DNA of 6,132 bases, taken from Promethearchaeota archaeon. Lineage in GTDB: Archaea > Asgardarchaeota > Lokiarchaeia > Sigyniarchaeales > SOKP01. Positions 1 to 5,011 of this stretch are shown piece after piece. Within the stretch, counting starts at the first letter, position 1. Each line of letters starts with the position of its first letter. The stretch lies in contig JAHLWE010000420.1 of the NCBI GenBank assembly GCA_019058135.1, forward strand, positions 1-6,132, read 5' to 3'. The notes under the pieces were generated by a model that saw nothing but the letters and a program-made list of their open reading frames with translations, did not search any database and had not been told where the DNA came from. The position numbers and the translations under genes were made by a program.

Positions 1-1
1 T

Positions 2-709
2 CAAGGTCAGAAAGCAACTTTAAGCCATACGGGAGCTCTTGCAGAGAATTCGCAATTGATTGATGCTGTAATTAAGCAAGCAGGTATAATACGAGCGTAT
101 AGCTTCCATGAATTATTTCAGTTTGCTAGAACTTTCTCAATGATGTATAACACAGGAAAAAAATTGCCTAAATGGGGTAATGTTTCAATGATTGCTGGTT
201 CTGGAGGTGCAGGCACAATTTCAGCCGATCTCACCATAAAATATGGTCTAAATTTTCCCATTTTGGGAGATAAGGCATATAAAGCATTAGAAGATGTGTT
301 TCCGGAGTGGATGCCTCCAAATCGATTCGCACTTGTAGATATATGGCCAGCTATGGAAAAAGCTATAATGAATAAAGTGGGACTTGATGCTGTAATGAAA
401 TCTGTTTATAAGGTAGTATTAAGTGAACCTGATATTGAAGGCCTTTTTAATATGATGTTTTGTTCAAAACAATTTAGATTTTTAAGTAATGTTGATCAAA
501 TAATAGAAATTGCTAGTCGATCTTCAAAACCAATATTTTTTTGGTTGATTGGTGAAGATAAGGAGGTTCGTCGAAATTCAGAATTGTTAGCTAAAAATAA
601 TCTACCATCCTTTTCCAGTTTAGAAGATATGGTCAAAAACTTTTGGGTTTTAGTTCAAGAATCAAATAATAAAAATAAAATTTTAAATCAATTTATAACT
701 CATAACTAA
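2..709 (+). CDS. ADP-forming acyl-CoA synthetase, alpha-type C-terminal part (5' truncated by window edge)
   Basis: This is the C-terminal 235 residues of an acetate/acyl-CoA ligase (ADP-forming), which interconverts acyl-CoA, ADP and phosphate with the free acid, CoA and ATP in the cytoplasm. The frame is open to the left edge, so the TTG at 56 is internal and not the start. The first codons read QGQKATLSHTGALAEN. The His in SHTGA (bases 26-28) matches the phosphorylated His of this family and of succinyl-CoA synthetase alpha (GHAGA). Residues 66-71 (GSGGAG) form the glycine-rich loop that opens the following ligase-CoA subdomain, and a VDIWPAM segment follows, typical of acyl-CoA synthetases of this type. 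The protein ends after this subdomain with no ATP-grasp (beta) domain behind it. The beta part must therefore be a separate gene or lie upstream in the missing portion. Substrate cannot be read from this fragment. An oligo-T tract follows the stop. Confidence 0.9.
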   Translation, partial: QGQKATLSHTGALAENSQLIDAVIKQAGIIRAYSFHELFQFARTFSMMYNTGKKLPKWGNVSMIAGSGGAGTISADLTIKYGLNFPILGDKAYKALEDVFPEWMPPNRFALVDIWPAMEKAIMNKVGLDAVMKSVYKVVLSEPDIEGLFNMMFCSKQFRFLSNVDQIIEIASRSSKPIFFWLIGEDKEVRRNSELLAKNNLPSFSSLEDMVKNFWVLVQESNNKNKILNQFITHN

Positions 710-741
710 TAAATTATTTCTCAAATATCAAAAATAAATTG

Positions 742-758
742 TTATTCTTTCTTTTTTT
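742..758 (+). terminator. Oligo-T terminator after the acyl-CoA synthetase gene
   Basis: A pyrimidine run made almost only of T (ending in CTTTTTTT) starts 33 bases after the stop codon at 709. Archaeal RNA polymerase commonly ends transcription at such T tracts on the non-template strand without a strong hairpin. The surroundings are T-rich anyway, so specificity is limited. Confidence 0.4.
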
Positions 759-965
759 AAAAATTTTATGTTTAATTCTTTCAAATTCTTTAATAATATC
801 AAAAAAAAAAACAATTCACTTAATTAAACTTTTCTGTGAATATGTTAAAAATTATAAGAAAAATAAATAGATGCTTAAAAGTTTAAATCTTTAAAATATG
901 AAAATGATTCTCGAGTTCAATTTGTACCAATCTTTACAAAATTTATTCTAGTTTTTATAAAAGTA

Positions 966-977
966 AAAATATAAATA
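966..977 (+). promoter_or_regulatory. TATA-box candidate for the small gene at 1056
   Basis: AAAATATAAATA is followed by CAAAAAAG. The second copy of the gene has TATATAAACAAAAAG at the same relative place (offset about 627 bases), which supports a conserved promoter. It would give a leader of roughly 55-60 bases containing the ribosome binding site. A second TATA-like stretch, TTTTTATAAAA, lies at 952-962. Confidence 0.4.
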
Positions 978-1037
978 CAAAAAAGTTAAATAATTCTATG
1001 GTTTAAAATTCCAATTTTATTGAATAAAAATTATAAT

Positions 1038-1046
1038 GAGAGGTGA
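1038..1046 (+). promoter_or_regulatory. Strong ribosome binding site for the gene at 1056
   Basis: GAGAGGTGA lies 9 bases before the ATG at 1056 and matches the anti-Shine-Dalgarno end of archaeal 16S rRNA well. It fixes this ATG as the start. Confidence 0.65.
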
Positions 1047-1055
1047 AAGTGATTT

Positions 1056-1358
1056 ATGACATTCTTTATGGTGACTACTAGATTTCCACCTGACAAGGCA
1101 AATGGAGTAGGGAAGATATTTTCTTCAGGAAAATTAGCTGAACTACCACCTTTTGTAAAGCGTATAAGCATCTTCATAGTGACGGAAGGTGATATTAAGA
1201 CCTATGCAATTTATGAGTGTGAAGATGAGAAAGCACATGAAGGATATAAGGCAATAGCGGAAAGATATACTGGCTACTATGAGCTTGAAGGATGGAAGCA
1301 CAAAATAGAGCATCTTTTAACACCAAACGAGGCATTACCGATGATAGGACTAGGTTAA
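1056..1358 (+). CDS. Small 100-residue protein, copy 1 of a tandem pair; family not identified
   Basis: I do not recognise a named family. The protein has 100 residues, no signal peptide and no membrane segment. It begins with a short hydrophobic strand (FFMVTT), then a PPDK motif, a central FVKR motif, a strand with TYAIYE, a KAIAERY helix, an EGWKHKIEHLLT strand-like stretch, and ends EALPMIGLG. By hand it aligns without gaps to the protein at 1680 with about 43 of 100 identical positions, strongest at PP, SGK, FVKR, YA-YE, KAIA-RY, EG and the C-terminal GLG. The alternation of strands and helices suggests a small ferredoxin-like (dimeric alpha/beta barrel) fold, but that is a guess from pattern. 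The ATG is backed by a strong ribosome binding site, and a stem plus T8 terminator follows. It is convergent with a relic of an enoyl-CoA hydratase gene. Conservation between the two copies shows it is a real gene. Confidence 0.85.
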   Translation: MTFFMVTTRFPPDKANGVGKIFSSGKLAELPPFVKRISIFIVTEGDIKTYAIYECEDEKAHEGYKAIAERYTGYYELEGWKHKIEHLLTPNEALPMIGLG

Positions 1359-1376
1359 TCTTTCATTAAAAACAAT

Positions 1377-1417
1377 GGGCTTAGTATTAATTGTAATAAT
1401 TTTAAACCCTTTTTTTT
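1377..1417 (+). terminator. Stem-loop plus T8 terminator after small gene copy 1
   Basis: GGGCTTA (1377-1383) can pair with TAAACCC (1403-1409) with one mismatch, and eight T residues follow directly (1410-1417). It sits 19 bases after the stop codon at 1358. The second copy has the GGG and a T8 run but lacks the CCC arm, so the T run may be the essential part. Confidence 0.5.
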
Positions 1418-1422
1418 CATAT

Positions 1423-1500
1423 TTATTCTAAATTAAACTCTTTTTTGAATTTCGATATAAAATCTTCTTTTCCCATTTCAAACTTTTCACCATAATAATT
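1423..1500 (-). pseudogene. Relic of an enoyl-CoA hydratase gene (last 25 codons plus stop)
   Basis: Read on the minus strand, 1500-1423 encodes NYYGEKFEMGKED followed by FISKFKKEFNLE and a TAA stop. The intact hydratase ends NYCSNWFEIGKEG, FISKFKKEFNLE, then two extra residues. By hand, 62 of 75 bases and 19 of 25 residues agree. The similarity stops abruptly at about 1500. Further upstream in this frame there is an in-frame stop near 1540 and no hydratase-like sequence. The piece therefore cannot make an enzyme. It is best explained as the 3' end of the neighbouring gene copied along with the small gene. The alternative is the stump of a second, diverged hydratase gene that was later deleted. 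Confidence 0.75.
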
Positions 1501-1592
1501 CCTAAAAGAAATTGATGGAAGTGAATAACTTTTGATCTTTTACAGCTACAATTCTTATTTCTTTTATGTTTTTTTGATAATATTGTAAAAAT

Positions 1593-1604
1593 TTTTATAT
1601 AAAC
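1593..1604 (+). promoter_or_regulatory. TATA-box candidate for the small gene at 1680
   Basis: TTTTATATAAAC is followed by AAAAAG, paralleling the element at 966-977 of copy 1. It predicts a leader of about 55 bases. A second TATA-like run, TTTTTATAAAAA at 1637-1648, is nearer and would give a leader of about a dozen bases that omits most of the AGAGGG ribosome binding site (1663-1668). Confidence 0.4.
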
Positions 1605-1679
1605 AAAAAGAAATAGTAATTTGGATCTTGAATGCATTTTTATAAAAAAAAAATACATTAAAAGAGGGAAAAGTGAGTT

Positions 1680-1982
1680 ATGGCATATATATTAATTACT
1701 TCTACATATCCTCCTCATAAAACGATGGAATTAGCGAAATTATATACTTCAGGAAAACAACCAAAATATCCAGATTTTGTAAAACGTCTCCATCGATTCG
1801 TAGTAATGGATAATGATGTTAAGGCCTATGCCCTTTATGAGATTCCAGATGATAAGATCATTGATGGAGGGAAGGCAATAGCAAAACGATACGCTGTTTA
1901 TTCCACTATTGAAGGATATAAATATAGAGCAGAACTTTTAATGACAGCGGAAGATGCGTTAGCATTAGTAGGACTAGGTTAA
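1680..1982 (+). CDS. Small 100-residue protein, copy 2 of a tandem pair; family not identified
   Basis: This is the paralogue of the protein at 1056, with identical length and no gaps in the alignment. Landmarks are a hydrophobic first strand (YILITS), PPHK at 11-14, FVKR at 33-36, KAYALYE at 48-54, KAIAKRY at 65-71, then EGYKYRAELLMT, and a C-terminal ALVGLG. There is no signal peptide and no membrane segment. The likely structure is a small cytoplasmic alpha/beta protein, perhaps a ferredoxin-like dimer, but no function can be assigned. The ATG is preceded by AGAGGG. Its 3' end converges on the enoyl-CoA hydratase gene with 61 bases between the stop codons. That arrangement repeats in copy 1 with the hydratase relic, so the two genes have travelled together, though convergent neighbours need not share a function. 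Confidence 0.85.
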   Translation: MAYILITSTYPPHKTMELAKLYTSGKQPKYPDFVKRLHRFVVMDNDVKAYALYEIPDDKIIDGGKAIAKRYAVYSTIEGYKYRAELLMTAEDALALVGLG

Positions 1983-2034
1983 CCTTCCAATAAAACTAAT
2001 GGGACTAAAATTTAAAATATAAATTTTTAATTCA

Positions 2035-2042
2035 TTTTTTTT
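2035..2042 (+). terminator. T8 terminator of small gene copy 2
   Basis: A run of eight T, followed by more T-rich sequence (TTATTTTTCTTC), lies 53 bases after the stop codon at 1982 and abuts the stop of the convergent hydratase gene. The run is also present in copy 1 (1410-1417). Confidence 0.4.
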
Positions 2043-2043
2043 A

Positions 2044-2829
2044 TTATTTTTCTTCTAAATTAAACTCTTTTTTAAATTTAGATATAAAGCCTTCTTTTCC
2101 AATTTCAAACCAGTTGCTGCAATAATTCTCCATTTTATAGGCTTCATCATAAGGTTTTTCCCAGACATGATTTGCACACAGCCTTATACAGTTAATTACC
2201 GCCTGATTTCTTGAAGCAAGAAATTTTGCCTTTTCCAACGCGACTGCCATTAATTCATCCATGGTATTCACAAGCTCATCTATTAATCCAAAATTTAAAG
2301 CTTGTTCTGGCGTAATCTTTTCACCCCACATTAGTATCTTTTTTGTCAATAACGGACCTATCGTGCGAACCATCTGAGTTATACAGCCTGTTCCAGGAAA
2401 AACATTTATAAGAATTTCTGGCATTTGGTAATAACCTTCATTAACTGCAACTCTATAATCGCAAAACAAAAGTATTTCAAGACCTCCACCTAACGCCCTA
2501 CCGTTAATTGCTGCTATTATTGGTTTCCCATTTAGAAGAATACGCACAATTTCTGCTAATAATTTTTCAAGGTTTTTTGCAACCGAAATATCTTTACCAC
2601 TTACACTTGCGACATCAATTCCGGTAGAAAATGAATTCCCATTAGCCGTTAAAATAATTGCTCGAATACGTTTATTATTTTGGCAATAAAGAAGTGCTTT
2701 CTTGTAATTCTCTAATTGTTCTACATCAAAGGCATTAGAACGCTCAGTTTTATTTAATGTTATAATTCCAATGCGATTTTTTACTTTAAATTCAATGTAT
2801 TGGCCAAATTGAATTTCATTATCTGACAT
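2044..2829 (-). CDS. Enoyl-CoA hydratase/isomerase (crotonase) family protein
   Basis: This 261-residue protein has the usual length of the crotonase family, whose members hydrate or isomerise acyl-CoA thioesters, for example in beta-oxidation. The oxyanion-hole segments are present: FSTGIDV at 67-73 (family form F-x-A-G-x-D) and the GGG at 114-116 in NGRALGGGLE. Both acidic residues used by true hydratases are kept, E118 in GGGLE and E138 in QMPEI, followed by FPGTG. Water addition is therefore plausible, although Thr replaces the usual Ala in the first oxyanion segment. The C-terminal helices run to the end without targeting signals. The ATG at 2829 has only a weak GAGAG upstream, and a TATA-like box lies about 45 bases away, so it probably has its own promoter. 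It stands 112 bases downstream of the PaREP1 gene and converges with the small gene at 1680. The acyl-CoA synthetase and SCP2 genes nearby fit acyl-CoA metabolism. The exact substrate is unknown. Confidence 0.93.
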   Translation of the reverse strand: MSDNEIQFGQYIEFKVKNRIGIITLNKTERSNAFDVEQLENYKKALLYCQNNKRIRAIILTANGNSFSTGIDVASVSGKDISVAKNLEKLLAEIVRILLNGKPIIAAINGRALGGGLEILLFCDYRVAVNEGYYQMPEILINVFPGTGCITQMVRTIGPLLTKKILMWGEKITPEQALNFGLIDELVNTMDELMAVALEKAKFLASRNQAVINCIRLCANHVWEKPYDEAYKMENYCSNWFEIGKEGFISKFKKEFNLEEK

Positions 2830-2872
2830 ATTCTCTCAAGAAAAATTTAGTTGTGAATAAAAAGCTGATATG

Positions 2873-2883
2873 CTTAAATATTT
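2873..2883 (-). promoter_or_regulatory. TATA-box candidate for the enoyl-CoA hydratase gene
   Basis: On the minus strand the sequence reads AAATATTTAAG, centred about 50 bases before the ATG at 2829. This places a start of transcription near 2852 with a leader of about 23 bases. Confidence 0.35.
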
Positions 2884-2910
2884 AATTTTAAAAGAATTTA
2901 TCATTTATTT

Positions 2911-2935
2911 ATTCATTTTTAACTATAAAATGAAT
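2911..2935 (-). terminator. Perfect inverted repeat after the PaREP1 gene, possible terminator or operator
   Basis: ATTCATTTT (2911-2919) and AAAATGAAT (2927-2935) are perfect reverse complements around a 7-base loop. It begins 7 bases past the stop codon of the PaREP1 gene and sits upstream of the hydratase promoter. It could end the PaREP1 transcript or bind a regulator of the hydratase. Its low GC content makes a stable hairpin doubtful. Confidence 0.35.
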
Positions 2936-2941
2936 CATAAA

Positions 2942-3328
2942 TTATATTTGTTTGAATTCTAAAATTATTTTAAATAATTTATTATATGCTTCCAAAACTG
3001 ATTCCCGGTATTTCTTAAATACTTCTATATCTAAAAAATCTTCATAAAAATTAGCATGTAGCGCTTGACCATGATTTACAATTGCTTCATCTAACTCTTT
3101 ATCATTTTTATTCAAAGCAATATATTTAGCAATTTTAATAAGTTCCTTATGAGTTCTTATTGGGTAATCATGGATTATACCGACACCTTTTAGAAGTTCA
3201 GCTATAGCCCCCCATAACATCTCGCCAGCCTTATTATATTCTCGTTTTTTTATCATTAAATCAGCGTTTCTTATATATATTTTTGACAAAGATATATATT
3301 TAGTTATTTTTTCTCTTTGAATCTCCAT
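2942..3328 (-). CDS. PaREP1-family (HEPN-like) protein
   Basis: This 128-residue, all-helical protein matches the archaeal PaREP1 family. Recognised features are the N-terminal helix with long Lys-rich spacing, the YNKAGEMLWGAIAELLKG helix at 31-48, a central helix after RTHKELIKIAKYIA, and the diagnostic HANFYEDFLD segment at 91-100. The family belongs to the HEPN-like helical group, some members of which are RNases or partners of nucleotidyltransferases. The classical HEPN RNase motif R-x4-6-H is not obvious here, so catalytic activity should not be assumed. The gene follows a small PepSY-like gene by 26 bases and is probably co-transcribed with it. The ATG has only a weak GGAA upstream. 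No role can be stated with confidence. Confidence 0.8.
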   Translation of the reverse strand: MEIQREKITKYISLSKIYIRNADLMIKKREYNKAGEMLWGAIAELLKGVGIIHDYPIRTHKELIKIAKYIALNKNDKELDEAIVNHGQALHANFYEDFLDIEVFKKYRESVLEAYNKLFKIILEFKQI

Positions 3329-3354
3329 TTTATATCGATTTATTCCATTCAGTT

Positions 3355-3555
3355 TTAGATTTGGTTATATTCAATCACTTCACCACTTTCTTTATCTATT
3401 TCTAATCTGAATTTTGCTCCTAGTGTATTAGCTTCCACTATCCATTTCCCATCTTGAGATATTGACTTTGTTATAACTGAGAAAGGTATTCCAGACAATT
3501 CTAAAAAATCTTTTGCAATTTCAACCGCTTCTTTTGCAGAATTAGTTTTTATCAT
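3355..3555 (-). CDS. Small PepSY-like protein, partner of the PaREP1 gene
   Basis: The 66 residues show one helix (AKEAVEIAKDFLELSG, 7-22) followed by three predicted strands: SVITKSISQDG, KWIVEANTLG and FRLEIDKESGEVIEY. The closing D-x-x-SGEVIEY is the signature ending of PepSY-type modules, here alone and without a signal peptide, so it is likely cytoplasmic. The ATG at 3555 has no ribosome binding site, but a TATA-like element lies about 25 bases upstream, pointing to a leaderless transcript shared with the PaREP1 gene. My impression is that archaea often encode such short proteins beside HEPN-type genes, but that is memory, not something seen here. The function is unknown. It could bind or restrain its helical neighbour. 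Confidence 0.7.
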   Translation of the reverse strand: MIKTNSAKEAVEIAKDFLELSGIPFSVITKSISQDGKWIVEANTLGAKFRLEIDKESGEVIEYNQI

Positions 3556-3572
3556 TTTAATCGTTGATTTCT

Positions 3573-3582
3573 TTTATTATAA
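3573..3582 (-). promoter_or_regulatory. TATA-box candidate for the PepSY-like/PaREP1 pair
   Basis: The minus strand reads GGATTATAATAAAAG around 3571-3584, centred about 23-25 bases before the ATG at 3555. This implies transcription starting at or very near the start codon. The 61-base gap to trmO supports a separate transcription unit. Confidence 0.4.
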
Positions 3583-3616
3583 TCCAAATATATCCTTTTT
3601 AATTAATATGTTTATT

Positions 3617-4069
3617 TCAAAATTTTCCTTTTATCCAACCTATTTTATCGGTTTCTCTATTATCAATAGAGGGAATGAAGGGTTTTATATCTAAAACAGG
3701 GGTTCCATCGATTAAATCAAGATTCTCAACATAGATAAAATTCTTTTCAATTTTTTCCAATTTAAAAACCGAAAATCCTATTGGATTTGGCCTGTAGGGA
3801 GACCGTATTGCAAAGATCCCATGTTTAATATTATCCCAATGGGTTCTCGATTGAAGGCGCATTGGGGGTTTTACCAAGTGAAAATAAGATAAACATATTA
3901 TGTATTCAAATCCTTCCAAATCTTTCAGACCATCTTTAAATTCTTCAAAAACTTCTATCCTTCCCTTTGCTTTAGAAAATTTAGGTTGAACGGGAACATT
4001 TCCATATGATTTAAAGGGAGAATGAATTTTTCCAATTGGTTTAAACTCTACTTCTACCATAATAATCAT
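3617..4069 (-). CDS. trmO: tRNA (N6-threonylcarbamoyladenosine(37)-N6)-methyltransferase TrmO
   Basis: This protein belongs to the TrmO/TsaA-like family, which uses S-adenosylmethionine to methylate t6A at position 37 of tRNAs reading ACY codons, to make m6t6A. Clear family motifs appear in order: PIGKIHSPFK at 11-20, GRIEVFEEFKDGLKDLEGFEY at 36-56 (an acidic block leading to ICLSYFHL), RSPYRPNPIGFS at 89-100, and LDLIDGTPVLDIKP at 117-130. The length of 150 residues is normal for archaeal versions, which lack the C-terminal extension of bacterial TrmO. The usual SPHRPNP is SPYRPNP here, a small variation. The start is uncertain: ATG at 4069 gives MIIMVEVEF, ATG at 4060 gives MVEVEF, and neither has a ribosome binding site. 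The stop of the SCP2 gene upstream is only 10 bases away (19 for the inner start), so it is likely the last gene of that operon. The functional link to lipid binding is not obvious. Confidence 0.93.
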   Translation of the reverse strand: MIIMVEVEFKPIGKIHSPFKSYGNVPVQPKFSKAKGRIEVFEEFKDGLKDLEGFEYIICLSYFHLVKPPMRLQSRTHWDNIKHGIFAIRSPYRPNPIGFSVFKLEKIEKNFIYVENLDLIDGTPVLDIKPFIPSIDNRETDKIGWIKGKF

Positions 4070-4079
4070 TATTTATGAA

Positions 4080-4475
4080 TTATATTACCCCCCCTGTAAG
4101 AGGTTCTAGATAATCCATAATATATTCTGCCAGAGAGCTATATGTCATAGTCAATTGTAAATCCCCCTCAATCTGCAGATCTCCACTCATATAAGCCGCA
4201 GTCCCATCTAATTCTCCGCTAAAGAAATCTTTAGCAACATCGAGATCCCTAATTGTCATCGTGACATCTGGATCTTCAATTTCTTTATCAATCACCCATG
4301 AATATTTCCCATCTTTAAAAACTTGGTATCCTGTAAAATTTCCAATTTTCCATTGTATTTTTGCTTCAAAATCTTCCATTTCCTCTTGAAGTTCCTCATC
4401 AACTTTAACAATTTCATCTAAACTTTTTAACATTAAATAAAATAGCATTTTAACCTGAAACTCTTTTTTATCCAT
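4080..4475 (-). CDS. SCP2 sterol-binding domain protein
   Basis: The 131-residue protein is a stand-alone SCP2 (sterol carrier protein 2) domain, a small cytoplasmic fold with a hydrophobic tunnel that binds fatty acids, acyl-CoAs or other lipids. The typical core is easily seen: QWKIGNFTGYQVFKDGKYSW at 41-60 (paired strands), DPDVTMTIRDLDVAKDFFSGELD at 68-90, and AAYMSGDLQIEGDLQLTMT at 93-111, matching the family pattern ALMSGKLKIEGDL. A helix with hydrophobic residues ends the protein. Its start is fixed by AGAGGTG 5 bases before the ATG, overlapping the stop codon of the other SCP2 gene, so the two are translationally coupled. It likely acts with that paralogue and is followed 10 bases later by trmO. 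The natural ligand is unknown. Archaea of this kind lack sterols, so an acyl chain or isoprenoid is more likely. Confidence 0.9.
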   Translation of the reverse strand: MDKKEFQVKMLFYLMLKSLDEIVKVDEELQEEMEDFEAKIQWKIGNFTGYQVFKDGKYSWVIDKEIEDPDVTMTIRDLDVAKDFFSGELDGTAAYMSGDLQIEGDLQLTMTYSSLAEYIMDYLEPLTGGVI

Positions 4476-4480
4476 AAAAA

Positions 4481-4487
4481 CACCTCT
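4481..4487 (-). promoter_or_regulatory. Ribosome binding site overlapping the upstream stop codon
   Basis: The minus strand reads AGAGGTG, 5 bases before the ATG at 4475, and its first base belongs to the TAA stop (4489-4487) of the upstream SCP2-like gene. This arrangement allows ribosomes to pass directly from one SCP2 gene to the next. It is the only strong ribosome binding site on the minus strand in this window. Confidence 0.65.
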
Positions 4488-4837
4488 TATTTGGTTAAAT
4501 CTCCAAGATATTCTTTTACCGTATCTAAAATAAAATTGAGTCCTTCAGCTTTTCCAATATCTCCCAAGATTTTTATTTTATCCCCCATTTCATTAATATC
4601 TTGCCTTCCAGTTAATATTTTTAATGCAACTTCAGCATCACTGATTTCAAAAGTTAAGGTGGAATTTGTTGGTGCTGTTCCTTCAGAACCATTAATATCT
4701 CCATTTTTTATTTCAGTGTAAAATGAGATATCATCTCCAACTTTCCATGCAATTAATTCGTTCAAACCCTTTAATCTATCCTTGTAATCATCATCAAATT
4801 TCGCAATCTCTTTTGCAGCGTAATTTATCAAACTCAT
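4487..4837 (-). CDS. Divergent SCP2-like lipid-binding protein
   Basis: The 116 residues form a second, more divergent SCP2-like domain. Evidence is the alignment with its downstream neighbour: IAWKVGDDISFYTEIKNG (29-46) against IQWKIGNFTGYQVFKDG, STLTFEISDAEVALKILTGRQD (59-80) against DVTMTIRDLDVAKDFFSGELD, and DKIKILGDIGKAEGLNFILD (86-105) against the GDLQIEGDLQLTM region. The canonical MSGKLKIEGD motif is degraded to MGDKIKILGD. It probably binds a lipid ligand or dimerises with the neighbour. The start at 4837 has no ribosome binding site, while a TATA-like box about 40 bases upstream implies a very short leader. It is the first gene of a likely operon (this gene, the second SCP2 gene, trmO), 203 bases downstream of a TetR-family gene on the same strand. 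A plus-strand frame at 4491-4721 is only its shadow. Confidence 0.82.
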   Translation of the reverse strand: MSLINYAAKEIAKFDDDYKDRLKGLNELIAWKVGDDISFYTEIKNGDINGSEGTAPTNSTLTFEISDAEVALKILTGRQDINEMGDKIKILGDIGKAEGLNFILDTVKEYLGDLTK

Positions 4838-4871
4838 TAATACTTTGACACATACTTTTTCTTCTTTTGAT

Positions 4872-4880
4872 ATTTTTATA
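4872..4880 (-). promoter_or_regulatory. TATA-box candidate for the SCP2-SCP2-trmO operon
   Basis: The minus strand reads TATAAAAAT, centred about 39 bases before the ATG at 4837, predicting a start near 4850 and a leader of about 13 bases. An inverted repeat sits about 30 bases further upstream. Confidence 0.4.
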
Positions 4881-4908
4881 ATCTCTAATCTATTTTTAAT
4901 TAGTTTAG

Positions 4909-4931
4909 ATAATAATTCGAATCGTTATTAT
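4909..4931. promoter_or_regulatory. 23-bp inverted repeat upstream of the SCP2 operon, candidate operator
   Basis: ATAATAA (4909-4915) and TTATTAT (4925-4931) are perfect reverse complements separated by TTCGAATCG, which itself contains the palindrome TTCGAA. The size suits a TetR-family dimer. It lies just upstream of the TATA-like box of the SCP2 operon. AT-rich arms of this size can also arise by chance here. Confidence 0.35.
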
Positions 4932-5011
4932 AAAAAGATTATAATCAATTGAAAATCTCAAAATTAATTAAAACTGAAAAATCTACTGCAATAACTATTT
5001 AGAAGATTATC

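Larger units (their letters stand above)
710..1055. other. AT-rich spacer without a gene
   Basis: This 346-base gap has no open frame with coding character on either strand. It holds the T-tract terminator near 742-758 and, in its right part, the promoter of the small gene at 1056. From about 880 onward it can be loosely aligned with 1501-1600, as expected for the left end of the tandem duplication, but the match is weak in such AT-rich DNA. Confidence 0.6.
1359..1679. other. Spacer between the two small genes, with relic and promoter
   Basis: This 321-base gap holds the terminator of copy 1, the hydratase relic on the minus strand, and the promoter and ribosome binding site of copy 2. A minus-strand open frame through 1428-1658 is not believed to be a gene: it is Lys- and Phe-rich, overlaps the relic in another frame and resembles no known protein. 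Confidence 0.6.
880..2127. repeat. Tandem segmental duplication, period about 625 bases
   Basis: Two adjoining units, about 880-1500 and 1501-2127, share the same order: TATA box (966 / 1593), small gene (1056 / 1680), a short spacer with AATGGG and a T8 run, then the 3' end of an enoyl-CoA hydratase gene on the opposite strand (1423 / 2044). The offsets of the matching landmarks are 624-627 bases. The hydratase tail is about 83% identical at base level, while the small proteins are about 43% identical. The left border is uncertain because upstream similarity fades into AT-rich sequence. Confidence 0.65.

Noticed and set aside
56..58. TTG as the start of the acyl-CoA synthetase
   Set aside because: The frame is open upstream to the window edge and encodes the active-site SHTG motif of the family.
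820..845. Possible third hydratase tail (TTAATTAAACTTTTCTGTGAAT resembles the gene's 3' end, read here in parts)
   Set aside because: The match covers only about 20 AT-rich bases and does not continue into the next codons, so chance is the better explanation.
780..1000. CRISPR array or other regular short repeat in the AT-rich spacers
   Set aside because: No direct repeat of constant length with unique spacers was seen in any spacer of the window; the runs of A and T are irregular.
1428..1658. Minus-strand open frame of 76 codons between the small genes
   Set aside because: It is low in complexity (Lys, Phe, Ser rich), overlaps the hydratase relic in a different frame, and has no ribosome binding site or family resemblance.
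4491..4721. Plus-strand open frame of 76 codons
   Set aside because: It lies entirely inside the SCP2-like gene on the other strand, which has clear homology to its neighbour.
4937..4946. Ten-base palindrome GATTATAATC as a regulator site
   Set aside because: It is short, made mainly of A and T and without a spacer; such palindromes are expected by chance in this composition.
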